NCBI GenBank assembly: GCA_963854835.1
Contig: OY978528.1
Coordinates: 7,906,242-7,970,241, forward strand
Reading direction: 5' to 3'
Length of the DNA: 64,000 nucleotides
DNA from: Megamerina dolium
Lineage: Eukaryota; Arthropoda; Insecta; Diptera; Megamerinidae
A program made the translations under genes and the position numbers. Below are positions 53,400 to 64,000 of this stretch, one piece after another. Each line of letters opens with the position of its first letter. Positions within the stretch are counted from its first letter, which is position 1. The notes under the pieces are model-generated. The model saw nothing but the letters and a program-made list of their open reading frames with translations. It did not search any database and was not told where the DNA came from.

Positions 53400-55061
53400 C
53401 TCTCTCGAAACAATAACAAAAAAAAATGTGTATGTCAAAATTGTATGTGTTTGTTGCTTTTCTTTCTGTTTCTTCTTCTTGCTTCATGAGTAGTATCCAC
53501 TAATATAAGAGAAATAGAGAGGGACAGCGAGATTAACAATCAAAGAGTTTGCTCCACTAATTAAAGAACAAAACTTTGAACTTACCTTTTACAATACAAA
53601 CATTGAATGGAAAAAAAAATTGCCACATCAAACTTGGCGAACGCTACACACATTTTAGTTGCAATTTAGTTACGGTGACGGTGAGTTTAGTTGCAAGTAA
53701 TGCGCGGGTAAACGTTGAAAATGCGATAAGTAAACGAAGAAAAAAAAAAACAACTAGCACAATAATGTTAAGCTTAGAATAGAAGTGTGTGTGGATATAA
53801 GCCACTATTATTACCGAATAATATACAAAATTGCAAGAGGAAAAAGTTTAAGTTAAAAGAAGGAAGGAAGAATGCATTAAAAAAATACAAATTTTTATTC
53901 AAGAGTGCGTGTGTTTGTGCGCGCTGTCGTCATTTTTAATAACAAATTTAAAAGCAAATGCAAGTTGAAAGTTTTTCGAAAATCATCTACAAAAATTTAT
54001 ATGCTAATCGTAATAAAATAATAACAAACGAATTAGAATAAAATGGCTGCATTGAATGAAGAATCTCAGCTGGTTGTATTAAATTGCCTGATTGCCTCCA
54101 ATTAGCCGGAAATTGAATGTTACGTTTGAATAATTTTTAGGTAAAATTTCAATTGAATAAAAAAAAAGGAAAATGATTATTAAAAGTGCATAAAACAAAG
54201 TGACGTGAGTGTAATTCCCTCTTAATTTTTGTTGATTATCGCTTTTTTCGTTTTTTTTTTTGTTACTTTTTATTGGTGGAGTTGTCAAATCGGTTTTTGC
54301 GTTTTTGTCTTCCCATTTGCATTTACCTGGTTGTCATCTTCATTTCTGTTTTAAACCGCAATTGAAAGAAGAGAAGATAAACCAAAATAAGTACGGATGG
54401 GCAGCAATAAAAATACCTTCAAACGTACACATGCACATAAAATATGCAAATTGACAACTCAACACTGACACACTTGCGGCGGCGCAGAGAGTAATAAACA
54501 AAATCAAGCCAACAATAACGAAAAAGAGTTTAATAGTCGGCTTAAAGCTGAAATTTTACGTTTGCATCAAAGGTGTTGTCGTCATTTTACTTGCATATGT
54601 ATGTACGTGTATCGGTGTTCTGTGTGATACGCAATACGTGAAAACTTGTGGTGTGGTTTGCACAAATTCCTCACACTCACACATATATATATAAGCCCAA
54701 GTGCATGCAGTTCTTCTTCTTCTTCTTCTTGTTATTGGCGATCATTTGTGTGTCGTGTTAAGAGTTCGTTCAGCGCTCTTTCTCTTAGGAGAGTATTTCT
54801 TCTAATCTCTCTCTCTCTCTCTCGCGCTAAGTGTAAAGTTAAGCAACAGGTTAAAAGTGAAAAATAGCAACAACGTAAATAACAAGAGTAATAACAAATT
54901 TGAACTTGTCTAAAAGCTTATCGTTCGTTGAGAAAAGAGTCACGCAAGCCACATTAAGCATACTCAAACAATATCATACCAGCACATAGATAGATGCTAG
55001 CGCACAAATTAAAGTGATCGTATATGTGTGTGTATTAATATGCATGTTTATCAACGCTCAG
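53400..55061 (+). other. Possible noncoding 5' exon of an off-window gene
   Basis: A stretch richer in A-rich, CAACAA- and GAGAG-type sequence than its surroundings, resembling a long insect 5' leader. It ends at a strong donor, CTCAG|GTGAGTTT (boundary 55,061). A 20-codon upstream ORF with a good start context (AAAATGG) lies at 54,043-54,105. TTC and TC runs are at 54,711-54,730 and 54,806-54,823. No coding exon follows in the window, so the transcription start and the gene are unknown. Confidence 0.3.
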
Positions 55062-56199
55062 GTGAGTTTCTTTGGAGCATTAAAATAAATTATTTATTTC
55101 ATATATTTCTCAAATAAAAAAAATATATATATACTTATACATATATAACAAGTTTTATTTGATTTTTTTTTGTTCAAAAATTTCATCTACTTTAGCATTG
55201 AATTTTTATTGTAAATATTTATTATTATTTAAATGTTTACCCATATAATTTTTTTGTATTTTTTTTTTCTCTTTTCTTTCCGTTAGGTTGTTGTTTCTGG
55301 TTCTTCTGTATTATTGTTTTTTTTTTCTCACTCCTCAAATATTTATATAACTTTTTTTAGATATTTATTATTTTTTTTTATTCCTCATTAACACGTTGCC
55401 AACTGCCAACGTGGAAAGTAGTTCGTTAAATTGCATGCGATTTTAGACCCGTAGGTATAGTCAGAGTTCAGATCATCGTAAAGTTAGAATCAACTTGGAA
55501 ATATCTTAAACAGGTCGATTCGATGTAAAGAGCCATGTATTTTCTTTAAAGAGGCTTTCAGTGCTGTAGCTTTTTGTTTTAATAGTGGTGGAAAAAATTG
55601 TCAGTGGCATCGAAGGTGTTAAATACATAGAAAATATTTGTACTCAAATTACACACAAAGCAATTTTGACTTTGTTATTTAGATACCTCTGTATTTTCTG
55701 TTTTTTATTTTTTTCATTTTCAAATTGTATTTATAATTTTAAGGAAGGGCTGAACTGCGAGTGTTGGTGGCCACATTCAATTTAAATTTATTTTTGTGCA
55801 ACGTTTAAATGGGGAGAACAAATATAACATTTCTAACATAAGAGTAAACTTCATTGATGGACTCTATGAATTTAATTAAACAGTTGTCAGTACAAAACTA
55901 CTCTCATTATTGTGATACTATTATGCCACTAATGTCATTAGTGGTATTCTAAAGTGCACTGTTGTACTTATAAAATGCTGCAAGATCACAAATATCACAT
56001 TTGTAACTAATTTGAGTACAAATAATTTATTGCTAATAGTCGTTTTGTTAAGTTTTCCAATAATTTCATATAAAATTTCTCAATGTAGCGACTAATTGAC
56101 TAATTGAAATTATATCATTCATTATTTTTTAATGAATTTTTTTATGAAACTTTGGAAATCTCATCACTAAATTAATATTTCAAATAAAATTTGTTGCAA
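55062..56199. other. AT-rich stretch
   Basis: Nothing recognised beyond poly-T tracts; it would be first-intron sequence if the 5' exon above is real. Confidence 0.4.
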
Positions 56200-57000
56200 T
56201 CCATTCCGTTCATACATAAATGTAGTACATATATCAAGTAATTTGCATGAAAGGTACCATTATTTTTCTATGTGTCATACTAAAACTTTTGAAATATAAT
56301 TTATTAATCACAGAAATATTTTATACAAAATATGAATCAATTTTGAGCAGAAACAGACATAGTCGCCATACAAAATGTTGTCATTTTTAACAGAAATCGA
56401 CAAATTTGTATGGAAGGTACCCTTATTTTTCATAGCATCATTGGGAAATTTTGGAAATTTTATTTATTCACCAAAATAATACTCCATAGAAAATATGAAG
56501 AGAGTTTGAATAGAAATAAATGTTGTCGCCATACAAAATATTGATTTTTGAAAACACAAATCGAGAAATTGGTACGAAATGTACCAATGCAAGGTATTCA
56601 GATATCGTATTTCTTCACTAAAATAATTCTACCGTTCATACATAAATATATTGCCCACAAAAAAAATTTTTTTTTAACAAAAGACAATTTTTTATGAATT
56701 TTTTTTCGACACTTTTAGAATTTAATTTTTTTTATCAACATAATACTCTAAATATGAAGTGATTTTATTCAGAAATAACTATGATCACCGTACAAAATAT
56801 TAATTTTCTTAAATTCAAATCAAGAAATTTGTATGGAAGGTACTATTATCTTTCAAAGCATCCTTATAAAACTTTTGACATTTGATTTATTTATCAAAAT
56901 AAAGCTTCATACAAAATATGAGGTGATTCGGTTCGAAAATAGTCATAGTCTCCATACAAAATGTTGATTTTTTAAAACATAAAAACTAGAAATTGAAATA
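56200..57000. repeat. Degenerate tandem repeat, roughly 180-200-bp unit
   Basis: About four units. Each contains an ATCGA(G/C)AAATTTGTATGGAA-like segment, a GGTACC or GGTACT block, a TTTATTTATCA(A/C)..AAAATA segment, and CGCCATACAAAATRTTG. Units are strongly diverged with indels. Palindromic GGTACC-type motifs recur. Confidence 0.6.
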
Positions 57001-57699
57001 TTCTTAACATTAGGGCTAATTTTAAATTACATATCGCTTAGTTTTTGATGAATATAGAAAGAATCCGATTAATTTCATATCTTTGCCATTTCAAATATTT
57101 TTTTTTCAAATAAAAATTTTGTAATTATTGTATAACAAACGTTACTATATTTTGACCATATAAACACAAAACCGACAAAATAATGACAATATGTATAAAA
57201 ATACATTTTGTATGACACATATTTACCAACATAATTATGTACATATATATGTCGGCTTAGTTGCAGACACCGGCCAATATGTATAGCCGACCAATAAAGG
57301 CTTCCTTTAAAAGTCAATGATTCATTTGCTGAAATGTGAAGCCGTAAATAAGAAAAGTGTAAAACAAAACAAAACAAAACATAAACTATGTACATATGTA
57401 CAGCAACAGTACATAGCAACAACAAGGGTAAAAACAGCTTTTCGCCAAATACTGCAACATTGAACATCAACATATACATATAATCATGAGTACAGAGAAG
57501 TAGATATAGCAATTCCTATAGAAAGAAGCAAAAATTAATGTTTCATACTCATAGATACTCATACATACAACAATAACAACTACGATGGGCAATCAAAACA
57601 ACTGTTGCTTTATTCTTATTTGATCAACACGAATAATATGTATCTAATCTACACGTCTACGAACACACATAGAAGAAAAATACAACAAGTGGTTGCCAA

Positions 57700-57730
<31 letters not shown>

Positions 57731-58224
57731 ACGGCTGCTGTTCACCATAGACAAATGTTTTCTCATTTGCCCGTATTTTACAGTTAAATTGTTAATTCTT
57801 GCTTGGCAAAAAGCAAAAGCAAAAAAAGTAAAAAAACAGAATATATGAAATGAGCAACAACAATTTATTAAAACTAGCAGTAAGTTGACATTTCGTGGTT
57901 TTTTATTTATTTGTATTTTTTTTTTTTTGCTAACGTGAACAAGAAATTTTCACGAATTTGCGACTTCTTTGGGAAAATGCATTTTTTTTTTGCGCAATAT
58001 TTTCCATGTATAAGTGTATGTGCGTATAGGAAGTTGAACCTGTTTGCTGAAAATCTATTGAGATTGTAATAAATCTATTCGATGATTGGTTTTTAGAAAG
58101 CAACGATTCGATTGTTTTGCATTTCATATGCTAAAGTTTAGTTAGACAGGTGATTTGCATAAGTAAGGAATGAGCGATGCTGAATTGAACTCATCTAATT
58201 CCCTTAACTTCCGTTATTATATAG
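57001..58224. other. AT-rich stretch with GCT microsatellite
   Basis: A CTG/GCT run (57,702-57,731) makes a poly-Ala frame in the small ORF at 57,605-57,787; not called as a gene. Nothing else recognised. Confidence 0.4.
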
Positions 58225-58922
58225 CAGCCAGTAGATTTGGAGCAGTTTAAGACGTCGGACGTTGGACGGACATTTGATATCGTCTTGAGTACGCCAAAAA
58301 TGGTCGCACGAAGATATTTGATGAATCTTGTCTTAACACATAATGCAGACGTCGAGCAAATGTATCATGGTTTCCTTCTCCTCTTCATCCCACCGACACT
58401 CCTACAGAAATCTCTGTAAGGGGCAGCGTATTGAGCTTATGGTACAGTATTCGTTCTCATGCTTCAAGATTTTCGACAACCAGCAGTTAAATTTCACTCT
58501 CTGTTTGCTTTTTTAGTTGCGGTAGTCTCAATTCGATTTTACAGCGGTACAATAAGCGGTACTCAGATGTCTACCACCTATTTTTGTTATGGTTGTTCGA
58601 CATCCAGCAGTTTAAATTGCAATCTTCTGGTTAACATATTTAAATTTTACGGTTTTAGCATTCACCGATTGTGCACACAAATCGATATTACTGAAAAAGT
58701 AAGCTCCCTGCCCATTACTATCCGAGCTGCTTGGTTAATGTCCTAGACCTCGGCTTGGAAAATGTTACAGAAATTTCAGAAACTAAAAGTGCTTTCAAAA
58801 TTCAATTTGTTGAGATAAATGTCCGCACCTTCCACGAGATTCATCTTGGTTCCATCTGCGAAATTAGTTATTATTCTTCCTGTCAGGATGGTATCAGCTT
58901 CCCAATTCTTCTTCTTCTTTAA
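58225..58922 (-). mobile_element. Decayed LINE 3' part
   Basis: Minus strand: near 58,880-58,720 FADGTKM and IYLNKLNFESTFSF then FQAEV resemble the start of a LINE RNase H domain (DG-S/T, GAGIY, FQAEV). Near 58,420-58,235 WDEEEKETMIHLLDVCIMC and RTQDDIKCPSNVRRLKLLQI resemble the Cys/His-containing C-terminal tail. Stops and frameshifts are frequent. More decayed than the other LINE pieces. Confidence 0.5.
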
Positions 58923-61900
58923 TTTGTTCGATCAACTATAACAATTATTGTCTGATTTTTATTTTACCGATCTTTAAAAAATTATTAAAAATGTCATACA
59001 GTTTTGAGATTTATATTTCGATCAACAAATCAATTAATCATGGCATTATTTTTATTTTTGCTATATTGAAAAAGCATACAAAGATGCAATTTTGAGTCCT
59101 ATGTATTGCGGTATCAAGGTGTCAAGTGTCAAGTATTTTTGCAATCAATTTAATAACTCTTATTGGGATTTTAAATATATTTTAAAATAGTTTACATTGA
59201 ATAAATGTATGATTCTTAAGTGATAAGTATTTTAATTAAAATCTTTAAATCATATTTTACACATACTAAAATTTATTATTGAATCCATTTTGGAAAAACT
59301 ATAGACTGTGTACATCATTGCGAATTTCAAATAGACAGAAAAAACATCTAAACTGTGGATTTAATAAGAATTAATAAGTCCTTAAATTGAGAACCACATG
59401 TCTATAATACGGTGTGGCTAAAACCAATTAAAATTCAAAGCAAAACTTGGCCAACAAATGTAGTAATGAAGTGTATTCGCATTGGTTGATTTCTCAAATC
59501 GTATAACCATTATTAGCTCATATGAGTATCTACTACTCTACTACCCTTTATACATACGAGAATGGAATATTTTGCAAATTGAATCAATTCAAAAAAAAAA
59601 AAAAATATTGCAAACAAAACATTTTATTATATTATCATACATTTTCACTTTACATTGACTTTTAAACAAAAGCAAAAGGGTATCCTTTGTAAATATTAAT
59701 TGAATTATATGTATATTATATACATATACATATTCATACACTTATACAAACACCTATGAATATATTTGCAAGTTGAACGAACATCAAATAAAAATAAAAT
59801 CCAACTCAAGGAAATATCCTTTTTGTGGTAAACTACATATATTGTTGCTCACCTCTCTCTATCGACCTGATTGCCTGGTAATTTGTATTCACTTTAATAA
59901 TAACCTTTTTCGCAACTTCGTTGTGTATCATTTTACCCTTATTCTGAAAAGCGTAAATTTAATAATAATAATAAATAATATTTAGCTTCTTCAACTTGTA
60001 CATTTTATTGAATGTGCTGATAAAGCATACAAATTTTAGAATACATTAATTAGGCACGTTTTACATTATATTGTTGGGTATATGTATTATGAGTATATAC
60101 ATCGTATGTACCTATGCTTATGTACATAAATTTATATACTCATCAGGTAAAATAAATATTACAGAAATCCTTTCGATTTAAGTTATTGTATATAATGCTT
60201 CAAATGACTACACCCAAAAAGGACCTATCTTGAAACCCTCGCGGTGCCATTAAAAATATTTTTTGGGATTTGAAAAAAAGTTTTTCATCATAACGGTGTC
60301 ATTTGATGACAGTTTAACAAATAATATATACTATTTAAAATGTCTCAATTAGCATAATTATATAGTTGAACTACGATGTCAGATTCAGCTAGTCAACTCA
60401 GCAACTCAGAGCAACTAATGCCCACCAAATTTGCTATTGTACATCCCTAACATTTTCACAAATTTTACTATTGGGTATATACCTATTACATATTTATATT
60501 TAACATATTTATATGAGTACAATGGCATATCATCATATCTACAATATCATCATTGTAATTATTATCAGAATATTCTATCAAATTTGTTTTTTTTTTTTTT
60601 TGTATGTTTGCTTTCCTTTATAAATTTTTTGCAAATTTACATACTCACATTTATACTAACACATGAATACATATATATTTCTATTTTTTCTTATGCATGA
60701 GTCCCTACTAAGGATGTCAATTTTTTTACTTCTTGCTGAGCCCGGCATTTTTTGCAAATTTGTAAGCAATAGCGGATAACCGGGATTTGACAATTATGAA
60801 CATTTGTAAATAAATCTGATATTTATTGAATTTTTGAAAGGTGGAAATGTAAGTCCAAATGTAAAATTTGCCATTATGAACTCTAAGAAAAGCTCATATG
60901 TTGAGCATGACATGGAGTCGATAAATTTGGAATCATCTGTCATAATTTCACTAACAACGGCAATATTTTTGGTAGCAAATGTTGTTAAAGCGATCAAAAT
61001 TTTTTCTTAAGGAATGAAAAATCGCAAAGGTTCTCAAATGCCACAATCGTACTTTAAAAAATTCTATTTGGTTAATACTATATATTAATATTAGGAAATG
61101 GTTGCTTTAAAAGAATCTAAAAACCTATAAAAAAAAATTGTATATTCGTGAGCGTGGTATTTTTTTGTTGAAAATTATTATTTTTTAAATACATGTGTTA
61201 ATACAATATATTGTAGATTTCATAACATCAAAAAATTTCTAAAAATTATTTTTATTTGTATTTTTTCTCATTTTTCTCTCTCTTCTTTGCAAATTCGTGG
61301 TATTAATTTACATCCGATTTTGGATCTTGGAAAAATAAAACTTAAATAAGCAAATTTAATAACAGTGAATTTTTTTTTGTGATTTTAAAATCATATATTT
61401 TATAAAAAAAATTAAAAAAAAAAAACGAATCGAAATGTGATTTTAAATGCTCAAAGAATTTTTGTCAATGTTCAAAAGTTCATGGAATATTGATTTGAAT
61501 TCCACTGTAATTAAAATAACAAATTTGCAAAAAAAAGTCCGAAAAGATATTTATTGAATTTTGGAAAATAAATATTCGAAATAATGATACTAGTTTTACT
61601 AAAAAGACAATTTTTTTTGCAATTTAAAAGAAAATGATTAATTTTCTACATCTGAAATATATATTGGAATATATAATAAAACTAGAATTAACGAGAAAAT
61701 ATTACTTATTTAAGTAAAATTTATTTTAATAAAATAAAAATATAAAAATATTTCTTTAGAATCGTTATTTACTGTAAAAAAACGACTTTTTGATTTTCTT
61801 TTTAAATTACATTATATGAAATAGATTTTTCAAGTGAATGAATGAGAATATATGTATAAAAATAAATAGCGACATCTTTTATTTTTGTAATACAACAATA

Positions 61901-63747
61901 ACAAATTATCAAGCATCAAAAACTTTCGCAGAAGAATCCTTATAGTAGCATCTAATTTCTATCTTAATCCGGGATACCAGGATTAGCAACACTAGTCCAT
62001 GCACATATCGTACATATATAAGCACATGTATTTGATAAAATTAATTTAATCATTTCTTCTACCTCCATCTTTCATTTAACTGTTTATACATATACATACA
62101 TATCCATACATCCGTACTTATCTATATACACACACACACACACAAGCTTCAAACCCTAAGTTAATTGTTTTCATTTTAGTCAAATGCATCAAGAAGTGTG
62201 GGAAATTTTTACAAGATTTTCTCATATATATTCTGTGTACTACTTACTTAATTATTTATTATATGTATACACACGTTCATATGTATGTGTATACACAAGC
62301 AATTATAGCCATACTAATATACGTATATGTAGGTATGTTTGAAAAGTATATGTACATACATACATATTCATATATGCTGATGTCTGCATATTTAGATACT
62401 CACACACTCTTATATCTATGTATATGGCTTTCGCATAAATATATTTAGTATATTTACGTGTCATTTTCTCCCTAAGAGCATATACAATTGCTATTTTAAT
62501 TAATTAGTAAGTCTTTATAAATTAATAAATGCAAAAAAAAAATAAAAAAAAATTATACTTCAGTGTGATGAATTGTTAATTGAATATTAATACTGGTATC
62601 TAGTGGGTATTATAAATTCATTTGAGGCCAATTTTAGGCCAACTTGATGAAAATTTTCATAAAATACGCATGCAATGAGGGACACCAAAGTATTAAATTT
62701 CTTTTAGCTCATCGCAAGTATTGAGTCAATCATAATATTAGCTTCAAAAATGCTGATTTTCAATATTCATATTCAGTATTCATTCCTTTAATTAATAATG
62801 GACATCAAAACCTTAAGTGAATTATACTTTCTCTTATGTACATTCTCGTTACTAAAAATACACTTTTAGCCGCTATTTATAGCGGCTAAAAGTCCTTTTT
62901 CAATAGACAACAATTTGATGATTGTGTATTTTGGGCGTATTTTGCATATTTAACCTTATTAAAACATATACATACATATAGAATGAGATACCAAACGATA
63001 CTTCAGGGATGTAATGGACAATACTAATAGGCAATGCAATGTATCAAGCCAAAATTTAACCTAATGAACCATTGAAAACCAAAAAAGAAGAAGAAGAAGA
63101 AAAAAAAACATTGACTAGTAAAAATAACTTAATGTTACCACTGAAATTTTCGTGACAAATTCATGGCAAATACGTGTACTATTCGAATAGTAACAACAAT
63201 ATATAATATAATATAATGCATAGTTATGGGCATATGTAAATACTTCAACATTAACGTATACGCTTGTGTGTACAACCATTTCCATATATATGTATATAGG
63301 CACACCTACACACACACACATATATACATATAACATATATAGAGAAAATTAAGTTGACCTACATATTTTCGGTTTGACGTGTGGCAACGTCATAACTATT
63401 GACCAACTGGCGTCAACTTATATGTTACTTCTGTATAGTATTTCGTGTTTTTAAATAAGTATTTTTAGGTGACTATAATTTATTTAAAGAAGGGCAAACA
63501 TTATCCCATGACTTTTGTGTATTTATTGCTAGGGCGCGGATTTGAATGACCTAAATAAGACCAACTTCTACAAATGCCAATTCGAATGACCTAAAAAATC
63601 GAAAGGAATGATATAAAATACAAAAATGACCTAAATCATGACCTGAAACTTTTCAATCCAATATTTCACCCTTTTAAAGGCAACGTAGAAGAGATGGGAG
63701 CCAATTTTATTGAAAAAAATATTGAAAATTTTGTTGCGGAGGAAAAT
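58923..63747. other. AT-rich stretch without recognisable genes
   Basis: Long AT-rich region with TACATA-type repeats, a CA run near 62,130 and a perfect hairpin at 62,862-62,893. Positions 60,713-61,990 begin with AGGATGTCAA/CCCGGCA and end with CCGGGATACCAGG, which could bound an old transposon. Three AATGACCTAAA motifs cluster at 63,547-63,640. Confidence 0.4.
62862..62893. repeat. Perfect 14-bp inverted repeat
   Basis: Arms ACTTTTAGCCGCTA and its exact complement, 4-nt loop TTTA. Confidence 0.8.
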
Positions 63748-64000
63748 TTATTGGAAGTTGGTCATATATCTGATTCCTCTAGACTTCATATAGTGGGCAG
63801 CTATAATAGTTATTTGTTGAATCTCATGAGTTTTTTCTATCATTTGATATTTACACCATAAATGGTACACATAGATGGTAAGCATGCTCAAGAAAAATAT
63901 TGTCATGATAAAAGTAATAATGATCGGAATTATATTCCTCATTTCCTGAGGGCATTTTTGAGCAGCTAAAAGGTTATTTATGAATTTGAATATAATATTC
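63748..64000 (-). CDS. Unidentified membrane-protein ORF, cut by the window edge
   Basis: An open frame runs from the right edge to a stop at 63,748-63,750 (84 codons in view). It has one strong hydrophobic segment (PIIITFIMTIFFLSMLTIYV) followed by a Tyr/Lys/His-rich tail of about 40 residues. That shape fits the C-terminal membrane anchor and cytoplasmic tail of a membrane protein or of an envelope-like gene in a retroelement, but no family-specific motif is visible. It may also be chance in AT-rich DNA. Confidence 0.25.
   Translation of the reverse strand, partial: NIIFKFINNLLAAQKCPQEMRNIIPIIITFIMTIFFLSMLTIYVYHLWCKYQMIEKTHEIQQITIIAAHYMKSRGIRYMTNFQ

Noticed and set aside
57605..57787. Small ORF with poly-Ala run
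   Set aside because: Product of a GCT microsatellite, without splice or homology support.

Overview
The window is AT-rich insect DNA: split genes with short GT-AG introns, many microsatellites, and many dipteran-type transposons. The gene set (SPAG17/PF6, paired EcKL kinases, POLR3D, mRpS26) and the Tc1/mariner, gypsy-type and RNase H-bearing LINE remains point to a higher fly. I suspect a tephritid-like fruit fly, but the species is inference. Exon structures were joined by hand from reading frame, splice sites and phase; no transcript data were available.

Layout. Positions 1-25,564 hold no gene I can name. They carry a tRNA-derived SINE family, LINE remnants, a solo LTR with a 4-bp target duplication, two damaged mariners, small tandem repeats, and one possible minus-strand exon (7,535-7,645). 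Positions 25,565-47,926 are one plus-strand gene of 12 exons encoding about 1,545 residues, which I read as the axonemal central-apparatus protein SPAG17/PF6. Its long introns are packed with insertions: intron 4 has a dead full-length mariner, a SINE and a 239-bp duplication; intron 6 has a LINE remnant with a SINE inside it; intron 8 has a 146-bp tandem array and a 1.7-kb Tc1-like element with an intact transposase and 234-bp inverted repeats. Intron 10 (6.2 kb) encloses two complete minus-strand EcKL (ecdysteroid kinase-like) genes separated by an unrecognised inverted-repeat element.

Positions 48,570-50,460 (+) encode RNA polymerase III subunit RPC4/POLR3D in 7 exons. Converging on it is the 3-exon mRpS26 gene (51,752-50,919, minus), a mitochondrial ribosomal protein. 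Upstream of mRpS26 lies a second copy of the inverted-repeat element (52,400-53,361), followed by a possible noncoding 5' exon with a strong donor at 55,061. The last 9 kb is AT-rich with a degenerate tandem repeat, a decayed LINE end, and an unidentified membrane-protein ORF running off the right edge.

The genes do not form one pathway. SPAG17 is a cilium/sperm-tail protein, the EcKLs are predicted small-molecule kinases, and POLR3D and mRpS26 are housekeeping. The main interest is architectural: a flagellar gene that hosts a kinase pair and several generations of transposons in its introns, and a SINE family whose copies show clear target-site duplications.
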